Origin: Castellaniella sp036379515
GTDB lineage: Bacteria; Pseudomonadota; Gammaproteobacteria; Burkholderiales; Burkholderiaceae_B
NCBI RefSeq assembly: GCF_036379515.1
Contig: NZ_DASVGN010000021.1
Location: 62,001 to 126,000, forward strand
Direction of reading: 5' to 3'
DNA length: 64,000 nucleotides
Position numbers and translations under genes: made by a program. The notes below the pieces were generated by a model that was not told the origin of the DNA, ran no database searches, and saw nothing but the letters and a program-made list of their open reading frames with translations. Of this stretch, positions 24,711 through 32,751 are shown in pieces (the stretch's first letter is position 1; each line of letters starts with the position of its first letter).

Positions 24711-25010
24711 GTGGGGGCAAGCTGGGAGCTCACGATCCTGCAGCGCCAACTCTGCGCATGGCACCGGCAAACGATAGGCCGGCTGGTGTTTGGCGGCTAC
24801 GAGGTGAGCCGGAGGCTATTGAGTCTGATGCGCCGCCAACACTGGAAGCCAGCCGTCCTGCGGAAAGAACGGCTGCATCGGTACGTGGCACTGATCGGTC
24901 AGTTCGAGCAAAGTCCGACCAAGGTGCTGGCCTATGGCTTCAGGAATTTCGAGAATTACCGCCTGTGAGTCTTGGCGCAATGCGATTGGAACGGTGTGAT
25001 CAACCGTGTT
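24711..25010 (+). pseudogene. Probable transposase C-terminal remnant
   Basis: An 85-residue frame (24711-24968) ends KVLAYGFRNFENYRL and is then stopped by a TGA. Reading straight through, the sequence continues in the same frame as VLAQCDWNGVINRV and stops at 25010. YGFRNFENYRLRV-type tails occur at the end of ISL3-like and related transposases, so this looks like the last part of an insertion-sequence gene with a later stop mutation. I cannot find a start, catalytic residues or flanking inverted repeats. Family assignment is tentative. The rest of the 24585-25113 gap is otherwise empty. Confidence 0.45.
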
Positions 25011-25113
25011 TGATGAGTGCCCATCCCCCGATTAATGGGGTAGAGCCAGCCCGGCTCTTATGCGAGATATCGCCTAGAGCGTTGATTTACAAGGGGAGAC
25101 AAGAGAAAGAAGA

Positions 25114-25190
25114 TGGTCGGGGTGACATGATTCGAACATGCGACTCCTACGTCCCGAACGTAGTACTCTACCAGGCTGAGCTACACCCCG
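25114..25190 (-). tRNA. tRNA-Pro (anticodon CGG)
   Basis: A 77-base cloverleaf with encoded CCA: acceptor stem CGGGGTG/CACCCCG, D-arm AGCTCAGCCTGGTAGAGT, anticodon stem CTACG-TTCGGGA-CGTAG giving anticodon CGG, and T-arm GCATG-TTCGAAT-CATGT. It reads codon CCG. It lies 55 bases beyond the stop of ispB on the same strand. Confidence 0.96.
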
Positions 25191-25245
25191 ACGGTGCGAT
25201 TGGCTGCTTGCGAAGAACTGCGCTGCAAGCGGGCCACGGGAACTT

Positions 25246-26211
25246 TCAACGATCACGCTCGACCGCGAAAGCACAGAATTTTAGCAGAGTTTCTCGATAT
25301 TCGGAATTCGGGAACGCGGCCAGAGACTCGCGCGCACGATCGGCCTCGGCACGCGCCGCCTGGCGGGTGTAGTCAAGCGCATCGGTCGCATGAATGGCGC
25401 GCGCCACTGCGTCAAAATCGGCATTGCCGGTTTCGATGGCACCGCGGATCAAGGCTTTTTGTTCGGCCGAGCCCACGTCCAGCACGCGGATCAAGGGCAG
25501 CGTGGGCTTGCCTTCACGCAGATCATCGCCCACGTTCTTGCCCAATGCCTGTACGTCGCCACTGTAGTCCAGCACATCATCAATCAGCTGGAAGGCCGTC
25601 CCCACATGGCGCCCGTAATCTGCGGCCGCCGTGACCAGCGCAGGAGCCGCACCTGAAATAATGGCCCCGACCTGGGCGGCCGCCTCGAAGAGCTTGGCTG
25701 TCTTGTAGCGCACCACCTGCAGATAGCGGTCCAGTGAGACGTCCGGGTCGTGCACGTTGAGCAGCTGCAGGACTTCGCCTTCGGCAATCACGGTGGTGGC
25801 CGATGACAGGACGGCCATGGAGGCCATGGAATCCGTCTCTACCATCATCTCGAACGAGCGCGAGTAAAGATAATCGCCCACCAGCACGCTGGCCGCATTG
25901 CCAAAAACAGCGTTGGCCGTCTCGCGCCCCCGGCGCATGTCGGACTCATCCACTACGTCGTCGTGCAGTAGCGTGGCCGTGTGAATGAATTCAACCACCG
26001 CAGCCAACTTATGGTGATTGACCCCGTGATACCCCAGGGCATTGGCAACCAGCAACACCATGGCCGGACGCATGCGCTTGCCGCCAGCTCCTACGATGTA
26101 ATCACCAATGGTGCGAATCAGGACGACGTCGGAATCCAGGCGGGCGCGGATGACCGCGTCGACGGCCTGCATGTCGGCAACAATGGGAGCGAACAGTTCG
26201 GAAAAGTTCAA
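25246..26211 (-). CDS. ispB: Octaprenyl diphosphate synthase
   Basis: Builds the polyprenyl side chain of ubiquinone from farnesyl diphosphate and isopentenyl diphosphate. Both aspartate-rich motifs are present: LLHDDVVDESDMRRG (about residue 80) and FQLIDDVLDYSGD (about residue 205), with GGKRMRPAMVLL near residue 40. The frame extends upstream to 26388, but that part overlaps the divergent DUF815 gene and shows no family match. A TTG at 26211 giving LNFSELFAPIVADMQ places the start where the family begins (321 residues). The start choice is moderately sure. Confidence 0.92.
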   Translation of the reverse strand: MNFSELFAPIVADMQAVDAVIRARLDSDVVLIRTIGDYIVGAGGKRMRPAMVLLVANALGYHGVNHHKLAAVVEFIHTATLLHDDVVDESDMRRGRETANAVFGNAASVLVGDYLYSRSFEMMVETDSMASMAVLSSATTVIAEGEVLQLLNVHDPDVSLDRYLQVVRYKTAKLFEAAAQVGAIISGAAPALVTAAADYGRHVGTAFQLIDDVLDYSGDVQALGKNVGDDLREGKPTLPLIRVLDVGSAEQKALIRGAIETGNADFDAVARAIHATDALDYTRQAARAEADRARESLAAFPNSEYRETLLKFCAFAVERDR

Positions 26212-26297
26212 GACGGACCCGGATACTGGTGGGCGCCCGCCCAACGCGGCCGCAAAGACCCAGATTATACTTTCCGTGTCATATTCAGGAGAACCTT

Positions 26298-27167
26298 GTG
26301 GCTGCCCATGCCGAAATGCAGCAATTGATGGACCGAGCACTGTCGGTCCTGGCACAGATCGAAGCCTGGCTGCCTCCTGCTCCCCCACCGATCGACTGGA
26401 CGGCCTACGCCTTCCGCTGGCAACGGCGCGGCGATCGCGGCTGGCTCGATGCAGTGCACCACACGACCCCTATCCATCTGCGGGACCTGCAACACATCGA
26501 ACGCCAAAAGGCCGTCATCGAACGCAACACGTTGGCGTTCCTCAACGGCAAACCGGCGAACAACGTGCTCATGACCGGTGCGCGCGGCACGGGCAAGAGT
26601 TCACTGGTACGCGCCATGCTGGATGCTCATGCGCAGCGCGGGCTCAGGCTCATCGAAATCGACAAATCCGACCTGGGTGACCTGGGCCAGATCACCGATC
26701 TGATCGCGAACCGCCCCGAGCGCTTCATCATCTTCTGCGACGACCTGTCGTTCGAAGAAGGCGAGGCGGGCTACAAGGCCCTGAAATCCGCGCTGGACGG
26801 TTCAGTGGCCTCACCCGGTGAGAACCTGCTGATCTACGCGACCTCGAATCGCCGGCACCTCATGCCCGAATACATGCACGAGAACCTGCAGGCAGAACAC
26901 CAGGCAGACGGCGAAATCCACCCGGGCGAGACCGTTGAAGAAAAAATCTCGCTCTCTGAACGTTTCGGGCTGTGGCTCTCGTTCTACCCTTTCGGGCAAG
27001 ACGATTACCTCGACATCGTGCAGCATTGGCTGACCGTTCAGGGATGCCCTGCACCGCAGCTCGATGCGGCCCGCATCGAGGCGCTGCAATGGGCCTTGGA
27101 ACGAGGCTCACGCTCTGGGCGGGTCGCACGGCAATTTGCCCGTGACTGGACGGCACGCCATGTCTAA
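26298..27167 (+). CDS. DUF815-family ATPase
   Basis: A 289-residue AAA-type ATPase of unknown role. Walker A is in GARGTGKSSLVRAML (about residue 95), Walker B in RFIIFCDDLSFEEGE, and an arginine-rich YATSNRRHLMPEY segment acts as sensor-like element. The start is the GTG at 26298 with GGAG six bases upstream; the nearest ATG (26322) would shorten it slightly. It overlaps the following Nudix gene by eight bases. In many Betaproteobacteria DUF815 and a Nudix gene sit together near pilD-coaE-zapD, as they nearly do here. Confidence 0.85.
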   Translation: MAAHAEMQQLMDRALSVLAQIEAWLPPAPPPIDWTAYAFRWQRRGDRGWLDAVHHTTPIHLRDLQHIERQKAVIERNTLAFLNGKPANNVLMTGARGTGKSSLVRAMLDAHAQRGLRLIEIDKSDLGDLGQITDLIANRPERFIIFCDDLSFEEGEAGYKALKSALDGSVASPGENLLIYATSNRRHLMPEYMHENLQAEHQADGEIHPGETVEEKISLSERFGLWLSFYPFGQDDYLDIVQHWLTVQGCPAPQLDAARIEALQWALERGSRSGRVARQFARDWTARHV

Positions 27168-28152
27168 ACCGTATATTCGTGTGGCCGCCGGCCTCATCCT
27201 GGACCAGCGCGGCCGCCTGCTGCTGGGCCAGCGCCCCGAGGGCAAGGCCTGGCCAGGCTGGTGGGAATTCCCCGGCGGCAAGATCGAGGCGGGCGAAACC
27301 GTCGAACAGGCGCTGGTGCGCGAGCTCGACGAAGAGCTGGGCATCCACGCGACGCACATCTACCCCTGGGTCGTGCACGTGCACGAATATCCCAAAACTG
27401 TCGTTGAGCTCGCCTTCTGTCAGGTGACGGCCTGGACAGGAGAACCCCACGGGCGCGAGAACCAGGCGCTGGACTGGGTGGACCCCTGGGACATCCGCCT
27501 GGACGAATCCGAACACCCCATCGCACCCGGTGGGGGATCGTTACTGCCGGCGGCCACCCCGCCGCTACGTTGGCTGCGCCTGCCCAAGTGCTACCGCATC
27601 AGCCAAATCGGCGGCCCGGAGCATCTCGAGACATGGCTGGGCGAATTGCGCCAGGAGCTGATGCGTGGCCTGAGGCTGGTGCAGTTTCGTGAACCCACCT
27701 GGCAGGGTGATGCGGACTCGTTGCACCAGGCCTTTGTAGCCACACTCACGTTGTGCCGCCAACACGATGCCCGCTGTCTCATCAATAGCGTCCACCCTCG
27801 CGCATGGTGGCCACAGGCGGATGGCATCCAATTGCGTGCGGCCGATGCACAGCGTATTTTGCAGGAGGACACACGCCCGCCTGGGTGGTTGGGCGTGTCG
27901 GCGCATCAGGCTCAGGACATCGACTGTGCACGGCAGCTGCAGGCTGACTTCGTGGTGTTGGGTCACGTGCTGCCCACGGCCTCCCATCCACACGATGCAC
28001 CTCTGGGCTGGGACGCCTTCCAGACGCTGGCCAATCAGGCGCACCGTCCTGTCTTCGCCATTGGCGGCCAATCGACTGCCACACTGGAAACTGCCCGACT
28101 GCACGGCGCCCATGGCATCGCCGCGCTGCGTGGAGCTCTGCTCGAAGATTGA
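27160..28152 (+). CDS. Nudix hydrolase fused to a ThiE-like domain (MutT family)
   Basis: A 330-residue two-domain protein. Residues 1-140 form a Nudix domain with the box GGKIEAGETVEQALVRELDE followed by ELG, as in MutT enzymes that remove 8-oxo-dGTP. Residues 150-330 resemble the TIM-barrel of thiamine phosphate synthase (RLVQFREPTW, LINSVHPRAWW, GVSAHQAQDIDCARQLQADF, VLGHVLPTASHP, PVFAIGGQ). The fusion is known in Proteobacteria; the role of the second domain is unclear, and it need not make thiamine phosphate. Its ATG lies inside the end of the DUF815 gene. Confidence 0.9.
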   Translation: MSKPYIRVAAGLILDQRGRLLLGQRPEGKAWPGWWEFPGGKIEAGETVEQALVRELDEELGIHATHIYPWVVHVHEYPKTVVELAFCQVTAWTGEPHGRENQALDWVDPWDIRLDESEHPIAPGGGSLLPAATPPLRWLRLPKCYRISQIGGPEHLETWLGELRQELMRGLRLVQFREPTWQGDADSLHQAFVATLTLCRQHDARCLINSVHPRAWWPQADGIQLRAADAQRILQEDTRPPGWLGVSAHQAQDIDCARQLQADFVVLGHVLPTASHPHDAPLGWDAFQTLANQAHRPVFAIGGQSTATLETARLHGAHGIAALRGALLED

Positions 28153-28163
28153 ACGATCTCGGA

Positions 28164-29624
28164 TCAGCGTGGCGCCGATGTTCCGGGTGCCACGCTGCCG
28201 GTATTCAGCCCAGGCCAGCCGCCGCCCAGTGCCACGACCAGTTGCACGGCGGCATCCAGACGCTGCGCCTGCAGGCTCACCGAATTCTGCTCTGCGCTCA
28301 AGGCAGCGGTCTGGGCCTGCACGACGCTCAGGTAATCCACGAGCCCCGACTGGTACTGATTGGTCACTTGGCGCAAGGTTTCGCGCGCAGCCGCCAGGGC
28401 GCGATCCTGCGCGGCCTGCTCGTCGACCATGTCGTGTGATTGGACCAGGGCGTCTTCGACTTCCCGCAACGCATCCAGGACCGTCTTGCGATAGGCGGCC
28501 GCTTGCACATCGTAGGCAGCCCGCGCCTGCTCGACCGCCGCACTGCGTGCTCCACCGTCAAACAAGGTCAGGGCCAGCGCAGGGCCCAAAGTCCAGAACT
28601 GCGCCGGAGCGGTGATCCAGGACGCGAACGCACCGGCACTGTAGCCACCCTGAGCACTCAAAGTCAGGTCCGGGAACCAGGCCGACTGGGCCACCCCAAT
28701 CTGTGCATTGGCCTGCGCAACCCGCCGTTCGGCCCCCGCAATGTCGGGGCGGTGCTGCAATAAGGCGGAAGGTACGCCTGCGGGCACCTGAGGAACCGGC
28801 GGCAAGCCCCGCCCCGCCGGCCATTGAAAACCCGAAGGCACCTGCCCCAGCAACACGGCAACCGCGTGGATCTGCTGTGCCCGTTGCCAGCCCAGCCGGA
28901 TGCGCTGCACGCGTGCCTGATCCAGCTGGGCAGACGCCGCCGCGACGTCCGCCGGCGTGGCCACCCCTGCCGCCAGCCGATGGCGCGTCATGGTGAGCGC
29001 CTGCTGGTACGCCTGCAAGGTACGCTCCAGGAGCGCGTCCTGCATCTCGCTGGACCGCACCGCCATGTAGGACTGCGCCAGCGTAGACTGCAAGCTCAGG
29101 CGCATTGCCGCCAGGTCGGCCTCGCTCGCCTGCACACCGGCACGGGACGCCTCAATGCCGCGCCGCACGCGACCCCAAAGGTCAGCTTCCCAAGTCACAG
29201 CCGCCGACACATCATACGTATTGGCCGGGTTTCCGGGGGCCGCCAGCCCCTGCCCTGCACGCTTTACCGAAGACGAGGCACCGACCACCGGAAACAGGGC
29301 TGAGCGCGAAGCGCCCAAGGCGGCCTGAGCCTGTCGATACTGTGCCTCGGACTGTGCGAGATCCAGGTTTCCGGCAGGCATCCGAGTCATCAAATGGTCC
29401 AGTTCCGGATCGCCCAAGGCCTTCCACCACTCGCTTTGCACGACCATCTGCGGCTGGGCTACCTGCCAGCTGCCTGCCGGAGCCTGCGCATAGGCAGTTC
29501 CCACACTCTGCGCCGGCCGATGGTAATCGGGCCCCACCGTGCAGGCACTGACGCACAGGCACAGGCCGCATGCCAGCCAGAAAGAGCGCCCGCAAAAAGA
29601 AAGCCTCTGGTCCTTCGTCGTCAT
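28164..29624 (-). CDS. Outer-membrane efflux channel lipoprotein (OprM/NodT family)
   Basis: A 486-residue TolC-like channel that completes the RND pump. It has a signal sequence with lipobox VSAC (cysteine about residue 27), followed by TVGPDYHRPA, the typical start of mature OprM/NodT proteins, and two outer-membrane-efflux repeats. The ATG at 29624 is preferred over an upstream in-frame start at 29717, because it places the signal peptide at the N terminus. It is the last gene of the operon, 22 bases after the second RND gene. Transported compounds are unknown. Confidence 0.9.
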   Translation of the reverse strand: MTTKDQRLSFCGRSFWLACGLCLCVSACTVGPDYHRPAQSVGTAYAQAPAGSWQVAQPQMVVQSEWWKALGDPELDHLMTRMPAGNLDLAQSEAQYRQAQAALGASRSALFPVVGASSSVKRAGQGLAAPGNPANTYDVSAAVTWEADLWGRVRRGIEASRAGVQASEADLAAMRLSLQSTLAQSYMAVRSSEMQDALLERTLQAYQQALTMTRHRLAAGVATPADVAAASAQLDQARVQRIRLGWQRAQQIHAVAVLLGQVPSGFQWPAGRGLPPVPQVPAGVPSALLQHRPDIAGAERRVAQANAQIGVAQSAWFPDLTLSAQGGYSAGAFASWITAPAQFWTLGPALALTLFDGGARSAAVEQARAAYDVQAAAYRKTVLDALREVEDALVQSHDMVDEQAAQDRALAAARETLRQVTNQYQSGLVDYLSVVQAQTAALSAEQNSVSLQAQRLDAAVQLVVALGGGWPGLNTGSVAPGTSAPR

Positions 29625-29646
29625 GCTTGCGTCCACTGATGTGTCC

Positions 29647-32600
29647 TCATCCCGCAGTTCCCCGCGACGTTTCCAGTCGTGCACCACGTGTGCGATGCCG
29701 CAGGCGATCCAGTGCAAGGTACACCACCGGTGTGGTGTACAGCGTGAGTATCTGGCTCACCAGCAGCCCGCCAAAGATCGTCAGGCCCAGGGGGCGCCGC
29801 ATCTCGACGCCTGCCCCCGTGGCCAGCAAAAGAGGCAAAGCGCCCAACATGGCCGATAGAGTGGTCATCAAAATAGGACGAAAGCGCGCCATGCAAGCCT
29901 GATAGATCGCGTCGCGCGGGCTCAGGCTGTCACGGCGTTGGGCCTGCAGTGCAAAATCGACCATCATGATGGCATTTTTCTTGACGATGCCGATGAGCAG
30001 AAACACCCCGATCAGCGCAATGAGCGTGAACTCCATCCCCACCATGCGCATCGCCAGCAACGCCCCGACACCCGCCGACGGCAAGGTCGACAAAATCGTA
30101 ATGGGATGAATGGTGCTCTCGTAGAGCATCCCCAGCACCAGGTACATGGCCACCAGGGCCGCCACCAGCATCCAGGGCTGCTGGGCCACGGCACTGCGCA
30201 TCATGCTGCCGCTCTGATCCAGTCCCGCCTGGAGGTCCCGGGTAGGCAGATCGATGCGGGCCATGGCCTGGTTGATGGCCTGCAGGGCCTGATCCAGAGA
30301 TACGCCGGGCGCCAGGCCAAAATCGACCGAATCGGCCGCGAGCAGGCCGTCGTGATTCACGGAGTTGGGCGCCGTCCCTTCGGTCAGGCGCGTAAAAGCC
30401 ATCAATGGCACCTTCTGGCCACTGCTGGTCACGACATGCAAGGATTGCAGAGAATGCACGTCCTGTGCATACTGCGGCTGCAGCGCCATGACCACGTGAT
30501 ACTGGTTCAAGGCGCCATACAACACGGCAACCTGACGTTGACTGAAGGCATTATTGAGAACGGCCGCCAGATCGGACATCTGGACGCCCAGCCGCCGGGC
30601 CGCGTCCCGATCAACCTCGAGCCCTACCTGGCGTCCCCGATCTTCTACATCGTCATCGACGTCCACCAATTCTGGCAAGGCCGCCAGTGCATTGCGTACA
30701 CGGGGCAGCCACAGCTTGAGCAAGGCCAGATCGCTGCCCATGATTTCGTAGGAATACGAGCCGGATCGGGACGAATGCCCCACGAAAATGTCCTGTTGCG
30801 GCACCAGGAACATGCGTGCACCCGGAGTATGCGCAAACTTGGGCCGCAGGCGATCCACCACCTGATTTGCGCTGACACCGCGCTCGGACAAGGGCTTGAG
30901 CTGGATCTGAATGAAGCTTGAATTACTCCCACCACGCCCGCCGGCGTAGGCCGTGACCGTCTCCACGGCGGGGTCGGACAACAGCACTTTGCGAAAAGCG
31001 TTCAGCCGCGCCTGAGTCTCGTCAAACGATGTCCCCGTATCGACCCGGAAGAAGCCTATGAGCTGCCCCGTATCCTGCTGCGGAAAGAACCCCTTGGGGA
31101 TGCTGGCGTACAGATAAACATTCAGCCCCACGGTCGCAAGCAGCAACAACAACACCACGCGAGAATGGTCCAGCGACCACCTCAAGGAGCGTTGATAGCC
31201 GCGCATGACGCACGCCCCTGATCGGTGCAATCCCTGCATGAAAAGGCCGCGCGGCCGAGGCTCCAGGGGTGGCTGCAGCTTTAGGAACCGGGCCGCCATC
31301 ACGGGGGTGAGAGTGACCGAGATGAGCAAGGACACACCAATGGCCACCGACAAGGTGACTGCAAACTCTTTGAACAAGCGTCCAACCAGCCCTCCCACCA
31401 GCCACAGCGGGATGAACACGGCAATGAGCGACACGCTCATTGCCACCACCGTAAAGCCCACCTCGGTGGCTCCCCGCAGGGCGGCCCGCGCGGGACGCAT
31501 CCCACGCTCCACGTGGCGCATGATGTTCTCCAGCACCACGATGGCGTCGTCCACCACGAAACCGGTGGCCACGATGAGCGCCATGAGCGAAATCGTATCC
31601 AGCGTAAAACCGAACCACCACATCAGGCTGAACGTGCTGATGAGCGAAGCCGGTACCGCAATGGCAGGGATGAGCGCCGCGCGCCAGTTTCCCAGAAAAG
31701 CGAGCACCACACCGACCACCAGGACCACGGACAGCACCAGCGTGAGTTCTGCCTCGCGCAAGGACGCACGGATGCTGGGAGTGCGGTCCTGGGCGATCGT
31801 CAGATTCACTTGGGCGGGCAGCAGCGACTGAAACGTGGGCAGGAGCGCGCGAATCTCGTTGACCGTGTCGATGATGTTGGCACCCGCCTGACGGCGAACG
31901 ATGAGCAGGACGGCCCGCCTGTCGTTGAAATAGCCCACCTGATTGGTGTCTTCCACCGAATCCTGCACCCGGGCGATGTCGCTCAGGCGGATGGGGCGGC
32001 CATCCTTCCAGGCCACGACGAGCGGGGCATAATCGGCCGCCTTGCGCAGCTGCGCACCGGAACGGATCTGCCATTGGGTCGCCGATTCTTCAACCATGCC
32101 GGCAGGCTTGAAGGTGTTGGCATCCTGCAGCACCTGTCGCACGCGATCCAACGACACCCCCATGGATTCCAGTGCGCGAGGATCGAGCTGTACACGCACG
32201 GCAGGCAAGGAGCTGCCACCCACCGTCACCTGTCCCACCCCGCTGACCTGCGACAGCTTCTGCGCCAGGACCGTGGACGCAAGGTCGTAGAGCTCGCCCT
32301 GAGTTCGGGTATCGGACGTCAGGGCGAGCGTCATGACGGGCGAAGACGCCGAATTCACCTTGCGATACGTGGGGTTGTTTCGCATGCCCGAGGGCAGCAA
32401 TGGACGCGCGGCGTTGATGGCGGCCTGCACGTCGCGTGCCGCGCTATTGATGTCGCGATCCAGATTGAACATCAGCGAGATCGTGGTCTGTCCCTCGCTG
32501 CTGCGCGAACTCATGCTGCTCACGCCTGCAATTGCACCCAGCGACTGTTCCAGCGGCATGGCGACGCTGGAGGCCATGGTTTCCGGGCTTGCACCGGCCA

Positions 32601-32751
32601 GCGAGGCCGACACCGAAATCATGGGGAAATCAACCTGCGGCAGCGGCGCCACGGCCAGAAATCGCAGCGCCAGAACCCCTGACAGCACCATGGCCAGACA
32701 CAGCAGACTGGTCCCCACGGGTCGGTGCAGGAATAGGGCAAAGAACCTCAT
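29647..32751 (-). CDS. mdtC: RND efflux transporter, MdtC-like
   Basis: A 1034-residue resistance-nodulation-division pump of the inner membrane, driven by protons. It has twelve membrane helices with two large periplasmic loops. Recognisable are PLPQVDFPMISVSASLAGAS near residue 40, the helix-4 proton-relay aspartates in GFVVDDAIVVLENI, the ESTIHPITILSTLPSAGVGA helix, and the terminal GPLLLATGAG-like region (LPLLLATGAGVEMRRPLG). It overlaps the preceding RND gene by four bases (ATGA). Paired RND genes behind one adaptor are the mark of MdtABC/MuxABC systems, which work as mixed trimers. Confidence 0.9.
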   Translation of the reverse strand: MRFFALFLHRPVGTSLLCLAMVLSGVLALRFLAVAPLPQVDFPMISVSASLAGASPETMASSVAMPLEQSLGAIAGVSSMSSRSSEGQTTISLMFNLDRDINSAARDVQAAINAARPLLPSGMRNNPTYRKVNSASSPVMTLALTSDTRTQGELYDLASTVLAQKLSQVSGVGQVTVGGSSLPAVRVQLDPRALESMGVSLDRVRQVLQDANTFKPAGMVEESATQWQIRSGAQLRKAADYAPLVVAWKDGRPIRLSDIARVQDSVEDTNQVGYFNDRRAVLLIVRRQAGANIIDTVNEIRALLPTFQSLLPAQVNLTIAQDRTPSIRASLREAELTLVLSVVLVVGVVLAFLGNWRAALIPAIAVPASLISTFSLMWWFGFTLDTISLMALIVATGFVVDDAIVVLENIMRHVERGMRPARAALRGATEVGFTVVAMSVSLIAVFIPLWLVGGLVGRLFKEFAVTLSVAIGVSLLISVTLTPVMAARFLKLQPPLEPRPRGLFMQGLHRSGACVMRGYQRSLRWSLDHSRVVLLLLLATVGLNVYLYASIPKGFFPQQDTGQLIGFFRVDTGTSFDETQARLNAFRKVLLSDPAVETVTAYAGGRGGSNSSFIQIQLKPLSERGVSANQVVDRLRPKFAHTPGARMFLVPQQDIFVGHSSRSGSYSYEIMGSDLALLKLWLPRVRNALAALPELVDVDDDVEDRGRQVGLEVDRDAARRLGVQMSDLAAVLNNAFSQRQVAVLYGALNQYHVVMALQPQYAQDVHSLQSLHVVTSSGQKVPLMAFTRLTEGTAPNSVNHDGLLAADSVDFGLAPGVSLDQALQAINQAMARIDLPTRDLQAGLDQSGSMMRSAVAQQPWMLVAALVAMYLVLGMLYESTIHPITILSTLPSAGVGALLAMRMVGMEFTLIALIGVFLLIGIVKKNAIMMVDFALQAQRRDSLSPRDAIYQACMARFRPILMTTLSAMLGALPLLLATGAGVEMRRPLGLTIFGGLLVSQILTLYTTPVVYLALDRLRHRTRGARLETSRGTAG

